A DNA stretch of 64,000 nucleotides, taken from Acidobacteriota bacterium. Its GTDB lineage: Bacteria > Acidobacteriota > Blastocatellia > RBC074. The DNA is taken from NCBI GenBank assembly GCA_016715865.1, contig JADJXM010000011.1, positions 1 to 64,000 of the forward strand, written 5' to 3'. A program made the position numbers and the translations under genes. A model generated the notes under the pieces. That model had not been told where the DNA came from and searched no databases. It was given only the letters and a program-made list of their open reading frames with translations. This document shows, piece after piece, positions 31,226 through 45,299 of this stretch; the first letter of the stretch is position 1; every line of letters starts with the position of its first letter.

Positions 31226-31887
31226 GGATGAGCCGGGGCTGGTTATGACCCTGACTGACCGGCTGGCGAACGAGGGCTACATGGTCGAGACCGCATCCGA
31301 CGGGATGACGGGATTCGACCGTGCGTCCGAAGGCGGATACGATCTGATAATTCTTGATGTAATGCTTCCCTCGAAAGAACGGCTTCGATGTCTGTCGCGA
31401 TCTTCGTCAGCGGCGTTGAGACCCCTGTGCCTATGCTGACGGCCAGGAGGTCAGGTCGTCGACAAGGTTGTCGGATTGAAGCTCGGAGCCGACGATTATC
31501 TGACCAAACCCTTCGAGATGATGGAATTGCTCGCCCGGCTTGAAGCGTTATCACGTCGTGCCTCTTCCACTAAACCCGGACATCCGGTCGATGTCTATCA
31601 GTTCGGGCCGATCAGGATCGATTTTCGTCGCGCCGAGATCGAAAAGTCGGATGAAAAGATCGATATGTCGGCCAAAGAGTTTCAATTGCTGCGATATTTT
31701 ATCGAGCACCGCGAAGCGACCATATCCCGCGATGAACTGCTCAACGAAGTCTGGGGATACGACGCCATGCCGTCGACTCGGACCGTTGACGTTCACGTCG
31801 CCGGCCCGGCAAAAGATCGAAGCCAATCCGCGCCACCCGCAATACATCCTCACTGTTCACGGCCTGGGCTACAAATTCGTTGGTTAA
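31200..31887 (+). CDS. OmpR/PhoB-type response regulator (two frameshifts)
   Basis: About 229 residues joined. The receiver starts MNKRILLVEDEPGLVMTLTD and holds the acidic pair ED, the phospho-acceptor in DLIILDVMLPS, and the Lys of LGADDYLTKPFEM. The C-terminal winged helix reads KIDMSAKEFQLLRYFIEHRE, RDELLNEVWGYDAMPSTRTV and NPRHPQYILTVHGLGYKFVG, the standard OmpR end. Frame changes lie near 31380-31450 and near 31800. It overlaps the end of the histidine kinase, so the two form a two-component pair. Targets are unknown; the shared 21-bp motif upstream of the kinase is a candidate binding site. Confidence 0.85.
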
Positions 31888-31900
31888 GCATGGAATACTG

Positions 31901-31970
31901 CATGGAGTTCCGCCTTCAGGCGGGTAGTACGCCGGCTAAAGGAAAACCCGCCTGAAGGCGGAACTCCATG
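31901..31970. repeat. 24-bp perfect inverted repeat
   Basis: Arms 31901-31924 (CATGGAGTTCCGCCTTCAGG then CGGG) and 31947-31970 pair perfectly around a 22-nt loop. It lies between the stop of the response regulator and the convergent small gene. It could act as a terminator for both or be a short palindromic mobile element. Confidence 0.7.
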
Positions 31971-31971
31971 C

Positions 31972-32220
31972 TCAGGCCGCCATCGCTTCGATGGGAGCCC
32001 CTCGAATTCTGTCGCGAAAGGCTGCTATATCCTCCGATGTCCTGATCTCGCCTCTTCTTTGAGCATCCATAAAACTGTTGATTATCTCGTCAGCGAGGCT
32101 CTCATCCGGCGTCGAGTGGAGGCAGAGAGATGTTCTGCCATCGAGGCTGACGCAGGATCTAAAAAGCCCCGTTCCGTATTGCCTGATGACACAAGCCATC
32201 CAATTGGTGGGGTGAATCAT
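31972..32220 (-). CDS. Hypothetical protein, 82 residues
   Basis: A short frame with ATG at 32218-32220. The C-terminal half is a plausible soluble helical domain (ESLADEIINSFMDAQRRGEI, RTSEDIAAFRDRIRGAPIEA), while the N-terminal half is Cys- and Ser-rich and has no known motif. The stop is 2 bp from the 24-bp inverted repeat. No ribosome binding site stands out, so it may be only partly real. Confidence 0.35.
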   Translation of the reverse strand: MIHPTNWMACVIRQYGTGLFRSCVSLDGRTSLCLHSTPDESLADEIINSFMDAQRRGEIRTSEDIAAFRDRIRGAPIEAMAA

Positions 32221-32528
32221 ACTTATTGTCCTTTCCGGTTTTCATCCATTATTTTCGTGTCCTGAAGACGTACCTCCGGTTTTACGCAGGTCGTTTTGAA
32301 ACGGCGCGCGGGCGGAATGTCATCTCCATTTAATCTGTCGGTTTGAAAGTTCGCCTCTTAAAAGACGTCGCAGGAGAGTGAGAGTTTCAAAAAATTCCGG
32401 GCGGATTAATGGCGGCCTTTTTCGATCGGATGGACTGATCGCGTGCGTTCTGATCATTCCAATCCGCAGGATTTTGATTTAGCATATCGATGAAATATCA
32501 CATCTGAGTCCATCTTTCGAAAGGAGAA
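32221..32528. other. Intergenic region upstream of EF-G-like gene
   Basis: No gene supported. It ends with GAAAGGAGAA, a strong ribosome binding site for the EF-G-like gene; I could not assign a promoter with confidence. Confidence 0.4.
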
Positions 32529-34850
<2,322 letters not shown>

Positions 34851-34863
34851 ATAATCCTCACGT

Positions 34864-37059
<2,196 letters not shown>

Positions 37060-37079
37060 GAATTTTGGACTGCCTCAGA

Positions 37080-37164
<85 letters not shown>

Positions 37165-37179
37165 ATTAAGGAGTTTCGT

Positions 37180-40100
37180 ATGTTTTTCCGATCTTCCCGC
37201 ACATTACTCATCTTGATATTGTCGGTTGGCTTGCTGGCGGCAGGGTCGAATCTATTGGCTCAAGAGACTGCGAGAAAAGGATCCGGCAAGAATAATGAAC
37301 TTGTGCAGGCACCGATCAGGATACGGCGTGATGCAAGAAGAAACGTCAACTCGCCGGGTAAAGAGAGGCGCGGGAAGTCTCCTGTGGTCGTTGAGAGCCC
37401 GGGTGAGTCGCGTCCTGTGGTGGGGAATGCGGCAAATCAATATTCAGCAGGGACGATGATTGACAGGGCACGGGCGCGTTATGACAAGCCCCGTGAAGCG
37501 ATGGAATTCTTCAGGATGAAGCGGTTGCCCGAGGGTTTAAAAGACATTCCAATCGAAAGATATCTCGAAGCCGGCGAGCGGATGAAGCGGATGACAAGGT
37601 ATTCATCCCTGCTGGATCGAAAGATGACGGATGAAGAGGTTTCCAGTCTGACAAACACGCCGGTAGGTATCGCCGCTCAGACGGGCGTCTGGCAATCGCT
37701 TGGGCCGGGAAACATCGGCGGTCGAACACGCGCGCTGCTGATCAACCCGCAAAATCCCGATGTCTTATACGCCGCCGGAGTCTCGGGCGGCGTCTGGAAA
37801 ACTGTCAATGGAGGCGCTTCGTGGAGTCCGATCGCTGATCTGATCGGAAATATCACTGTCAGTGCATTGGCCATGGAGCCCGGCAATCCCGAGACAATCT
37901 ATATCGGTACTGGAGAGGGCGTAGCCGTTTTTTCACGAGACACACAGGGGGATTTTCGCGGCGCCGGCATTCTGAAATCGACCGATGGCGGCAATTCGTG
38001 GACCCGGCTTGAATCGACGACCGGCGAGGATTTCTATTTCGTCAACGATCTGGTGATCAGCCCGAACGACAAAAATCGTCTTTATGCGGCGACCAGGTCC
38101 GGAGTCTGGAGGTCTGTTGATGCTGGTGTGAGCTGGGTGCAGGTCTTGAATCCGAAAAACGATTTCAATGAAACTGTGCTTGGGGGCTGCCTCGATCTGG
38201 CGATCAGGACCGATCAACAGACCGATTACATTATTGCATCATGCGGCACGTTCGAGAATGCAACTCTTTATCGAAACACCGATGCGGGCGGTACGGGGGG
38301 CTGGTCGCCGGTGCTGGCAGAAGATGGAATGGGGCGTACGGCTCTTGCCATCTCGCCATCGAATCAGAATGTAGTCTATGCCCTGGCTTCGAGCGTCGAA
38401 TTCGGGCCTTATGAACTTGCATTGTATGCCGTCTTTCGCTCGGACAGCGGGGGAGCCTCTGGAACCTGGACGCCCGTGCTGCGCAACACCAGTTCAATCA
38501 AGTTCAACACTTCGATTCTGTCGATCCCTCAACTGGCTGTTGGGAGCGATTGCGGATTCACCGAGTTCGACGATTTCTTCGGCCAGGGCTGGTACGACCT
38601 GGTGATCGCTGTTGATCCGCTGGATTCAAATCGAGTCTGGGCCGGTGGGATAGATATCTTCCGGTCGGATGATGGGGGAGTCAACTGGGGAGTGGCGGGT
38701 CCGGCCTACGCCAATACAAATTTCGAACTCGGTCCGATTCACCCCGACCAGCACGTCATCGTCTTTCATCCGCAGTATGACGGAGCGACCAACCAGACCA
38801 TGTATGTCGGCAACGACGGAGGGCTGTATCGCACGGATAATGCGCGCGGCGCGGTCGCTCAGGGGATCGGTTCGATCTGCAATCAGATCAATGTCGGCGT
38901 CAAATGGAAGAGCATAAATAACAATTACGGTGTAACACAGTTCTATCATGGTGTCGCAATGCCGGACGGAAAGAGCTTCTTCGGCGGTACACAGGACAAT
39001 GGCACGGTTCTGGGAACCGATTCCGGAGGGATCGACGGTTGGAAGGAGATCAATGGTGGTGATGGCGGTTACGTGGCCGTCGATCCGACTGATCCGATGA
39101 CGCTTTTCGCATCATTTACCGGCATCTCGTTCCGCAAGAGCACCGATGGCGGGCTATCGTTCGGTAATGCTACTTCCGGCATCGGCTCGGAAGACAGCGG
39201 ATTCTTCATCACCCCATACGTTATGGACCCGAGCGAACCTCAAAGGTTATGGACTGGCGGAGATTATATCTGGAGAACGACTAACGGAGCCGCGCGCTGG
39301 GAAAGGGCCAGCGCACTGACAGCCGGTTCAACAAAGGTCGGTGCGATCGGTGTCGCCCCGACAGATGCCAACAAAGTACTGGTCGGTATGGGGGACGGTT
39401 TTATTCTGCGAAATGAAGCAGCGCTCGAGTCTGGATCGAGCACAACATGGGTGTTCAGCCGTCCGAGGGATGGTTATGTCTCTTCAATCGCATTCGATCC
39501 GAATAATAAGGATATCGCGTATGCCACCTTTTCGACTTTTGGCGGCAGTCACGTCTGGCGATCGATCGACGGAGGAGTGCTCTGGACCAGCATCGACGGT
39601 CAGGGCAACAGCGGAATCCCCGATGTTCCAGTCCATGCGATAGCTATTGATCCTTCAAACACTGCTCGCCTCTACGTTGGGACAGATGTCGGCGTCTTCG
39701 TCTCGAACGACGGCGGAGCCAGTTGGGCGGTCGAGAACACAGGGTTCGCCAATGTGATCACCGAAACGCTTCAATTGAGGGTGATTGATGGCGTGACGAT
39801 GCTTTACGCCTTCACCCACGGTCGAGGCGCGTGGCGGGTTCCGATCAATAATTCCGGCTGCAATTTCAGGCTCTCTCCGTCAACGCGCGAGGTTAAAGCC
39901 GGCAGTTCCTCGGGGACTGTCAGTGTGTCGGCATCGCCCGCCGGCTGCAACTGGTCGGTCACTTCCAATGCCTCGTGGTTGAGCGTCAACGGAGGCGGCA
40001 GCAGCGACGGGCAGGTGAATTTCTCAGTCGAGGAGAATACAGGGTTTAATTCGAGAACCGGGACAGCGACCATCGCCGGGCGATCGTTCACCGTCATTCA

Positions 40101-43100
40101 ACAGGGGCGCGAGGACGGTGATGTGCCAATCATCGCAATTACATCGCCGGCAGGTACAGTGACCGGGAATACGACCGGCGTGATCTCGCTGGCCGGCACG
40201 GCCCGGGACAATCGTGGCGTCACGGTTGTGCGCTGGCGAAATGATCGCGGCCTGAGCGGGGTCGCTCAATATGATTCAGCTGCCAATACCTGGTCAGTTG
40301 ATGGAGTCCCACTGGCTGTCGGGCTAAACAACATTACAGTCAGTGCCGAAGACGAATCGGGCAATATCGGGCGAGCAACAATCGAGGTTAGTTCAGTCCC
40401 TCATTCGATTCTGGTGACTGTTGCCGGAACAGGAAATAACGGAAATTCAGGTGACGGAGGTCATGCTGCGCGGGCCGATTTGTCACGACCGATACGCATT
40501 GATATCGACAAAGCAGGAAACCTTTACCTGACCGATTCTGATAACAATACCGTTCGCAAAGTCTCGTCAAACGGGATAATTTCAACTATCGCCGGGATCG
40601 GATCGGAAGGCTTCACAGGCGACGGCGGACCCGCTACTCAGGCCCAGCTCAATTTTCCGATCGGCGTGGCGGTCGACGGCTCGGGCAACATCTACATTTG
40701 CGATAATTTAAACAGCGCAATCCGCAAGGTGACGGCCTCGACCGGGATAATCAGCACTCTGGCCGGCAATGGGTCCGACGGATATGGCGGCGACGGCGGA
40801 CCGGCCGCCGGAGCGATACTTAACAACCCACAGAATGTGGCTCTCGATGCAGCGGGCAATGTCTATATCTCGGACTTCGGCAACAACCGCATTCGAAAGA
40901 TCAGCGCTGCTGATGGAATGATTACGACTGTTGCCGGTACAGGGACGCAAGGATTTTCAGGTGACGGCGGACAGGCCACTGCAGCTCAAATCAACTTTCC
41001 GAACAATGTCTGGGTCGACAATGCAGGGAACTTGATTATCTCGGATGCTGGCAACAATCGGATTCGCAAGGTCAATGCATCGGATGGCGTGATCTCGACA
41101 ATTGCAGGCAATGGAGCGAGAGGTTTTGCGGGAGACGGCGGTCCGGCACTTGATGCTCAGCTTTTCGGACCCGCCTGCGCAATCACTGATCAGGCGGGTA
41201 ATCTCTATTTCTCCGATCGATCGAATCATCGTGTGCGAAAGGTGGCGGTTGATACCGGAATTATCACGACCATCGCCGGACAGGGCAGCGCCGGCTTTTC
41301 CGGCGACGGCCTGGCCGCCACAGCGTCAGCCCTGAATTCTCCGACCGGGCTGGCCTTCGATCCGCTCGGCAGGCTTCATATTGCTGACAGGCAGAACCGG
41401 CGAGTTCGCCGTCTGGTAAATGCAGATTCAAATGATCTTGTCCCGCCGGTTATAGCTATCACTCAACCGGTTACGACCCCGACATTTATGACCGGCGAAA
41501 GCGGATTCATGCTCGCCGGGACCGCGTCTGACAACATCGGGTTGTCACAGATCTTCTGGAGCAACGACCGCGGAGCGAGCGGTCAGGCGTCAGGACTCGA
41601 GGAATGGGCCGTCGTGCGTGTTCCGTTGCTGCAGGGCGAAAACAGAATTTCCGTCACGGCATGGGACGTCAACGGCAATGCCAAAAGCGCAACGCTGACG
41701 GTCACATTCTCACCGCCGCAGATCATCACCACCTTTGCCGGGCTGGGACCTGAAGGCAACACCGGAGACCCCGGGGCGGCGATCGCAGCGCGGCTCTCAT
41801 TCCCCTCTGGCATCGCATTTGACGCTCAAGGAAATCTATACATCGCCGAAGCTGGTAATCATCGTGTGCGAAAAGTCACTCCCGGAGGCTTGATCGAAGC
41901 TTTCGCCGGCAACGGTATGCTCGGGGCATCAGGCGACGGCGGCCCGGCGATCGATGCGCGTCTGAACGAACCGACCAGCGTGGCAGTCGATCAGACCGGC
42001 AATGTCTATATCGCCGATAACGGCAATAACCGCATTCGTCGGATCTCGCCGGATGGCACGATAACAACTTTTGCCGGCACTGGAATTGACGGATTTTCGG
42101 GTGACGGCGGTCAGGCCTCACAGGCTCGCCTCAACCTGCCGATCGGAGTCGCCGTCGATCAGGCCGGAAACCTTCTGATCGCTGATGCCGGCAATCTGCG
42201 CATCAGAAAGGTGAACACTTCGACGGGAATCATCACGACGATCGCCGGTGACGGCCGAGTTGGTTTTGGCGGAGACGGCGGTCCTGCAATCCAGGCGCAG
42301 TTCCGTTTTCCGTTCGGCATCACGGTCGACCAAACCGGAGTCATCTATCTGCTGGATGCCGCTGATCATCGTGTTCGACGCATTTCGCCCGATGGGATTA
42401 TTTCGACGTACGTCGGAACTGGCGATCCGGACTTTGGCGGCGATGGAGGGCCGGCAAAACAGGCCCAGATCAACTTCGCTTCGTATATCAAGACCGATTC
42501 CGACGGCAATCTTTATATCGCCGATTATGCAAATAACAGGATTCGCAGGGTGGCGCTTGCGACTGGAATCATATCGACCGTTGCGGGAACGGGCGTCGGA
42601 GCCTTTGGCGGCGACGGCTCATCTCCGCTTCTGGCCGATTTGAATCTGCCCAATGATATCGCTTTCGACGCTCAGGGCAACCTGTACATTGCCGATTATC
42701 GAAATCATCGCGTCAGGAAGGTGATCACCGCCGGCGCCTTTTTCGCAGTGACAGGGGTCTCAGCGGCCAGTTACAAGTCCGGCGCCCTGGCCAGTGAATC
42801 GATCGTCGCCGCTTTCGGATCGAATCTTGCGACCTCGATTCAAAGTGCCGATCAGATTCCGTTGCCGGTCGATCTGGTGGGAACAACCGTTAAAGTCCGC
42901 GATAATGAGGGAATCGAAAGGCTTTCACCTCTCTTTTTCGTTGCGCCGGGCCAGATCAATTTTCAGATTCCGCCCAGCACTGCCAATGGTATGGCGACAA
43001 TAACGGTTTCAGGCGGTAACGGAACTCTCTCCAACGGCACAGCCAGGATCGCATACTCCGCTCCGGGCATCTTCTCCGCCAATGCTGACGGGCAGGGCAT

Positions 43101-43464
43101 CGCCGCGGGGGTCATCCTGCGGATCAAAGCCGATGGATCGCAGGTCTTTGAATCCATTGCCCGGTTCGAAGCGGCCTCAAACCGGTTTGTCGGCCAGACA
43201 GTCGATCTGGGCCCCGAGGGCGACCAGGTCTTTCTGATACTCTTCGGCACAGGGGCCAGATTCAGAAGCTCGCTCATGGCAGCCTCGGCCACGATTGGCG
43301 GTCAGCCGGCCGAACTGCTTTTCGTCGGCGCCCAGGGAGCATTCGTCGGTCTCGATCAGATCAACCTCCGACTTGATCGCAGTCTCATCGGCCGCGGAGA
43401 GGTCGAGGTCAGACTTTCCATCGATGGCGCCGAATCGAATCCAGTCACATTGCTGATTAAGTGA
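37180..43464 (+). CDS. Giant secreted BNR/sortilin-like, BACON, NHL-repeat protein with TIGR03437-type C-terminus
   Basis: 2,094 residues, intact, start after AAGGAG. A signal peptide (about 1-28, LILILSVGLLAAGSNLLAQ) leads to a region of about 165-885 with repeated exosialidase/BNR-type loops (S-x-D-G-G-x-x-W: SVDAGVSWVQVLNP, RSIDGGVLWTSID). Then come a BACON domain (about 893-975, CNWSVTSNASWLSVNGGG), an Ig-like domain (976-1070), a block of six NHL-type repeats (about 1074-1410, e.g. NNRIRKVNASDGVISTIAGN), another Ig-like domain (1413-1510), six further NHL repeats (1511-1848) and a C-terminal domain (about 1850-2094, starting ASYKSGALASESIVAAFGSN) of the TIGR03437 family common in Acidobacteriota. 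It is probably a cell-surface or secreted adhesion/carbohydrate-binding scaffold; no catalytic residues were identified. Confidence 0.92.
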   Translation: MFFRSSRTLLILILSVGLLAAGSNLLAQETARKGSGKNNELVQAPIRIRRDARRNVNSPGKERRGKSPVVVESPGESRPVVGNAANQYSAGTMIDRARARYDKPREAMEFFRMKRLPEGLKDIPIERYLEAGERMKRMTRYSSLLDRKMTDEEVSSLTNTPVGIAAQTGVWQSLGPGNIGGRTRALLINPQNPDVLYAAGVSGGVWKTVNGGASWSPIADLIGNITVSALAMEPGNPETIYIGTGEGVAVFSRDTQGDFRGAGILKSTDGGNSWTRLESTTGEDFYFVNDLVISPNDKNRLYAATRSGVWRSVDAGVSWVQVLNPKNDFNETVLGGCLDLAIRTDQQTDYIIASCGTFENATLYRNTDAGGTGGWSPVLAEDGMGRTALAISPSNQNVVYALASSVEFGPYELALYAVFRSDSGGASGTWTPVLRNTSSIKFNTSILSIPQLAVGSDCGFTEFDDFFGQGWYDLVIAVDPLDSNRVWAGGIDIFRSDDGGVNWGVAGPAYANTNFELGPIHPDQHVIVFHPQYDGATNQTMYVGNDGGLYRTDNARGAVAQGIGSICNQINVGVKWKSINNNYGVTQFYHGVAMPDGKSFFGGTQDNGTVLGTDSGGIDGWKEINGGDGGYVAVDPTDPMTLFASFTGISFRKSTDGGLSFGNATSGIGSEDSGFFITPYVMDPSEPQRLWTGGDYIWRTTNGAARWERASALTAGSTKVGAIGVAPTDANKVLVGMGDGFILRNEAALESGSSTTWVFSRPRDGYVSSIAFDPNNKDIAYATFSTFGGSHVWRSIDGGVLWTSIDGQGNSGIPDVPVHAIAIDPSNTARLYVGTDVGVFVSNDGGASWAVENTGFANVITETLQLRVIDGVTMLYAFTHGRGAWRVPINNSGCNFRLSPSTREVKAGSSSGTVSVSASPAGCNWSVTSNASWLSVNGGGSSDGQVNFSVEENTGFNSRTGTATIAGRSFTVIQQGREDGDVPIIAITSPAGTVTGNTTGVISLAGTARDNRGVTVVRWRNDRGLSGVAQYDSAANTWSVDGVPLAVGLNNITVSAEDESGNIGRATIEVSSVPHSILVTVAGTGNNGNSGDGGHAARADLSRPIRIDIDKAGNLYLTDSDNNTVRKVSSNGIISTIAGIGSEGFTGDGGPATQAQLNFPIGVAVDGSGNIYICDNLNSAIRKVTASTGIISTLAGNGSDGYGGDGGPAAGAILNNPQNVALDAAGNVYISDFGNNRIRKISAADGMITTVAGTGTQGFSGDGGQATAAQINFPNNVWVDNAGNLIISDAGNNRIRKVNASDGVISTIAGNGARGFAGDGGPALDAQLFGPACAITDQAGNLYFSDRSNHRVRKVAVDTGIITTIAGQGSAGFSGDGLAATASALNSPTGLAFDPLGRLHIADRQNRRVRRLVNADSNDLVPPVIAITQPVTTPTFMTGESGFMLAGTASDNIGLSQIFWSNDRGASGQASGLEEWAVVRVPLLQGENRISVTAWDVNGNAKSATLTVTFSPPQIITTFAGLGPEGNTGDPGAAIAARLSFPSGIAFDAQGNLYIAEAGNHRVRKVTPGGLIEAFAGNGMLGASGDGGPAIDARLNEPTSVAVDQTGNVYIADNGNNRIRRISPDGTITTFAGTGIDGFSGDGGQASQARLNLPIGVAVDQAGNLLIADAGNLRIRKVNTSTGIITTIAGDGRVGFGGDGGPAIQAQFRFPFGITVDQTGVIYLLDAADHRVRRISPDGIISTYVGTGDPDFGGDGGPAKQAQINFASYIKTDSDGNLYIADYANNRIRRVALATGIISTVAGTGVGAFGGDGSSPLLADLNLPNDIAFDAQGNLYIADYRNHRVRKVITAGAFFAVTGVSAASYKSGALASESIVAAFGSNLATSIQSADQIPLPVDLVGTTVKVRDNEGIERLSPLFFVAPGQINFQIPPSTANGMATITVSGGNGTLSNGTARIAYSAPGIFSANADGQGIAAGVILRIKADGSQVFESIARFEAASNRFVGQTVDLGPEGDQVFLILFGTGARFRSSLMAASATIGGQPAELLFVGAQGAFVGLDQINLRLDRSLIGRGEVEVRLSIDGAESNPVTLLIK

Positions 43465-43482
43465 CAGGTAAAAAGGGATTGT

Positions 43483-43568
43483 GGAGTGCGGCGGCCCGGC
43501 GCCGCTTTGGTATTGATTTCAGTGATTGCGAAAAAGAAAACCAAAGCGGCGCCGGGCCGCCGCACTCC
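43483..43568. repeat. GC-rich palindromic dispersed repeat, copy 2
   Basis: Arms 43483-43510 (GGAGTGCGGCGGCCCGGCGC...) and 43541-43568 are perfect inverse complements around a 30-nt loop. It begins 18 bp after the stop of the giant gene and could also serve as its terminator. Copy 1 is at 8898-8985. Confidence 0.8.
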
Positions 43569-43687
43569 ATATTTGCTTTTTTGGGTATTTTCCTTCCCGT
43601 CTTCAACTCCCGGCTATTTTCCTGTAAAATACGCGATCAATTTCACAAATCCAGAAGGATAATCAAAGACAGGACAAAATAATATTC

Positions 43688-44062
43688 ATGGAAAGCATTC
43701 ATACCGACCACGCGCCTGAGGCTATCGGCCCGTATTCCCAGGCGATCAAGGCCAATGGAATGGTATTCGCTTCCGGGCAGATTCCTCTCGATCCTGCCAC
43801 GATGCAGGTTGTTGCGGGAGACATCCGGGCTCAGACGGAGCGTGTTCTGAAAAATATGAAAGCAGTGCTTGAAGCCGCCGGGAGTTCGATCGAAAAAACA
43901 GTTAAGACTACGGTCTACCTGGCGGATATGAACGAATTCACAGCGATGAACGAGGTTTACGCCGAATTTTTCGGCACTGCGCGACCGGCCAGAGCAACCG
44001 TGCAGGTATCGCGCCTGCCACGGGATGTGAAGGTCGAGATCGATGTCATAGCACTGGCGTGA
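43688..44062 (+). CDS. ridA: RidA family reactive enamine/imine deaminase
   Basis: 124 residues, the standard RidA length, intact. It carries EAIGPYSQAIKANGMVFASG (family signature), a hydrophobic cavity strand GQIPLDPATMQVV, KTTVYLADMNEFTAMNEVYA, and the C-terminal PARATVQVSRLPRDVKVEID with the conserved Arg and Glu that define the active pocket. Members hydrolyse 2-aminoacrylate and related imines formed by pyridoxal-phosphate enzymes. The stop overlaps a possible upstream start of the next gene, but the better start of that gene is 57 bp further on, so the two are adjacent rather than truly overlapping. Confidence 0.95.
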   Translation: MESIHTDHAPEAIGPYSQAIKANGMVFASGQIPLDPATMQVVAGDIRAQTERVLKNMKAVLEAAGSSIEKTVKTTVYLADMNEFTAMNEVYAEFFGTARPARATVQVSRLPRDVKVEIDVIALA

Positions 44063-44118
44063 TTGACGCAGTAGATCTTCAAATAAAGATTCAAATGATG
44101 AAAAGGAGCAAATTCACT

Positions 44119-45258
44119 GTGCGAAAATACTTGTTGCCCGCATTTTTAATGATGCTTGTGCTTGCTGTTTCCGCTTGTAACGGCGGAGGACTGACCGGAT
44201 CTTCCGACGGCGGCGACGATGTGGCGGCGCTGGTCAATGGCACGAAACTGATGGTCAAGGATGTCGACCGTGTCATCACACAGCAGTTTCGAGGTCAGGA
44301 AAATCAGCTCTCCCAGCTTGCCCTTGCTGCCTACCGCCTGCAGGCTCTCGAAAATCTGGTCAATCAGGAAGTGCTCTTCCAGCGCGCTCAGAAAGAGAAC
44401 ATCATCCCGACCGATGATGAGATCAAGCAGTACCTTCAGCGATATAAGCAGGAGAACGGATACACTGAAGAAGCTTTCGCTAACGAACTTAAACAGACCA
44501 ATCAGACCGAGGACCAGTTCCGCGAGTTCGTCAAGAAACAGCTTGCCATTCAGAAGCTGATTGAAAAGTCCGAATCACAGCTCAAGGTTCAGGATCGTGA
44601 AGTGGCCGATGTTTACAATGCCAATCCGAAGCAGTTTTCGATTCAGCCCGGTGTGCAGCTTTCCGATATCATCATCGACCCGACGGATAACGGGATGAAA
44701 TTCGATGTGCAGGGTGATACGGCCGCCGAACAGCGCATTCGCGAGATTCAGACACGGCTGCGCAATGGATCGGATTTTGCGACCATCGCGCGCCAGTTGT
44801 CTGAGCATCAGACGGCATTGCAAAGTGGAGATCTTGGATTTCTCGCACAGAGCCAGTTTCCCAACCTGCCGCAGATGATGGGATTGCCTGCGTCGCTCGG
44901 CGAACGATTCATGGCCATGAAGGAAGGCGATATTACTGAACCGGTCAAGGACTCAGCCGGTCGCTGGCATATCTTCAAACTGACTGGCAAGCAGACCGAA
45001 ACCCGTGATCGGACGCTCGATGACCCGACTGTCCGTCGCGAGATTTCAGATGCGATCCTGAATCAGCGTAAACAGATAGTCGGCGCAGCGCTGCAGGCTC
45101 GCTCACGAGATGAAGCGAAGATCGAAAACCTGCTCGCTCAGCGAACGATCGAGAACCCGAACAGTTTCGGCGTCCTTCGACCGGTACCGTCGGCGACGGC
45201 CGCAGCTTCTCCGAATGCTTCGCCCGCGGCCTCTGCTTCACCCGCCGGTGCGAAATAA
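44119..45258 (+). CDS. SurA/PrsA-like peptidyl-prolyl isomerase lipoprotein
   Basis: The GTG at 44119 is preferred because AAAAGGAG (44101-44108) lies 10 nt upstream; the frame opens earlier at 44059. It gives a lipoprotein signal KYLLPAFLMMLVLAVSAC (lipobox SAC) with a Gly/Ser-rich linker. A SurA_N-type helical domain follows (DVAALVNGTKLMVKDVDRVI, LENLVNQEVLFQRAQKENII), then a parvulin-like rotamase domain (AEQRIREIQTRLRNGSDFAT, QSGDLGFLAQSQFPNLPQMM, TEPVKDSAGRWHIFKLTGKQ) and an Ala/Ser/Pro-rich tail. It is an envelope folding factor likely anchored to a membrane. Total about 379 residues. Confidence 0.88.
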   Translation: MRKYLLPAFLMMLVLAVSACNGGGLTGSSDGGDDVAALVNGTKLMVKDVDRVITQQFRGQENQLSQLALAAYRLQALENLVNQEVLFQRAQKENIIPTDDEIKQYLQRYKQENGYTEEAFANELKQTNQTEDQFREFVKKQLAIQKLIEKSESQLKVQDREVADVYNANPKQFSIQPGVQLSDIIIDPTDNGMKFDVQGDTAAEQRIREIQTRLRNGSDFATIARQLSEHQTALQSGDLGFLAQSQFPNLPQMMGLPASLGERFMAMKEGDITEPVKDSAGRWHIFKLTGKQTETRDRTLDDPTVRREISDAILNQRKQIVGAALQARSRDEAKIENLLAQRTIENPNSFGVLRPVPSATAAASPNASPAASASPAGAK

Positions 45259-45299
45259 TATTAACTCTGACCCGGCGCCCTGGCGATTTATAAGTACAC

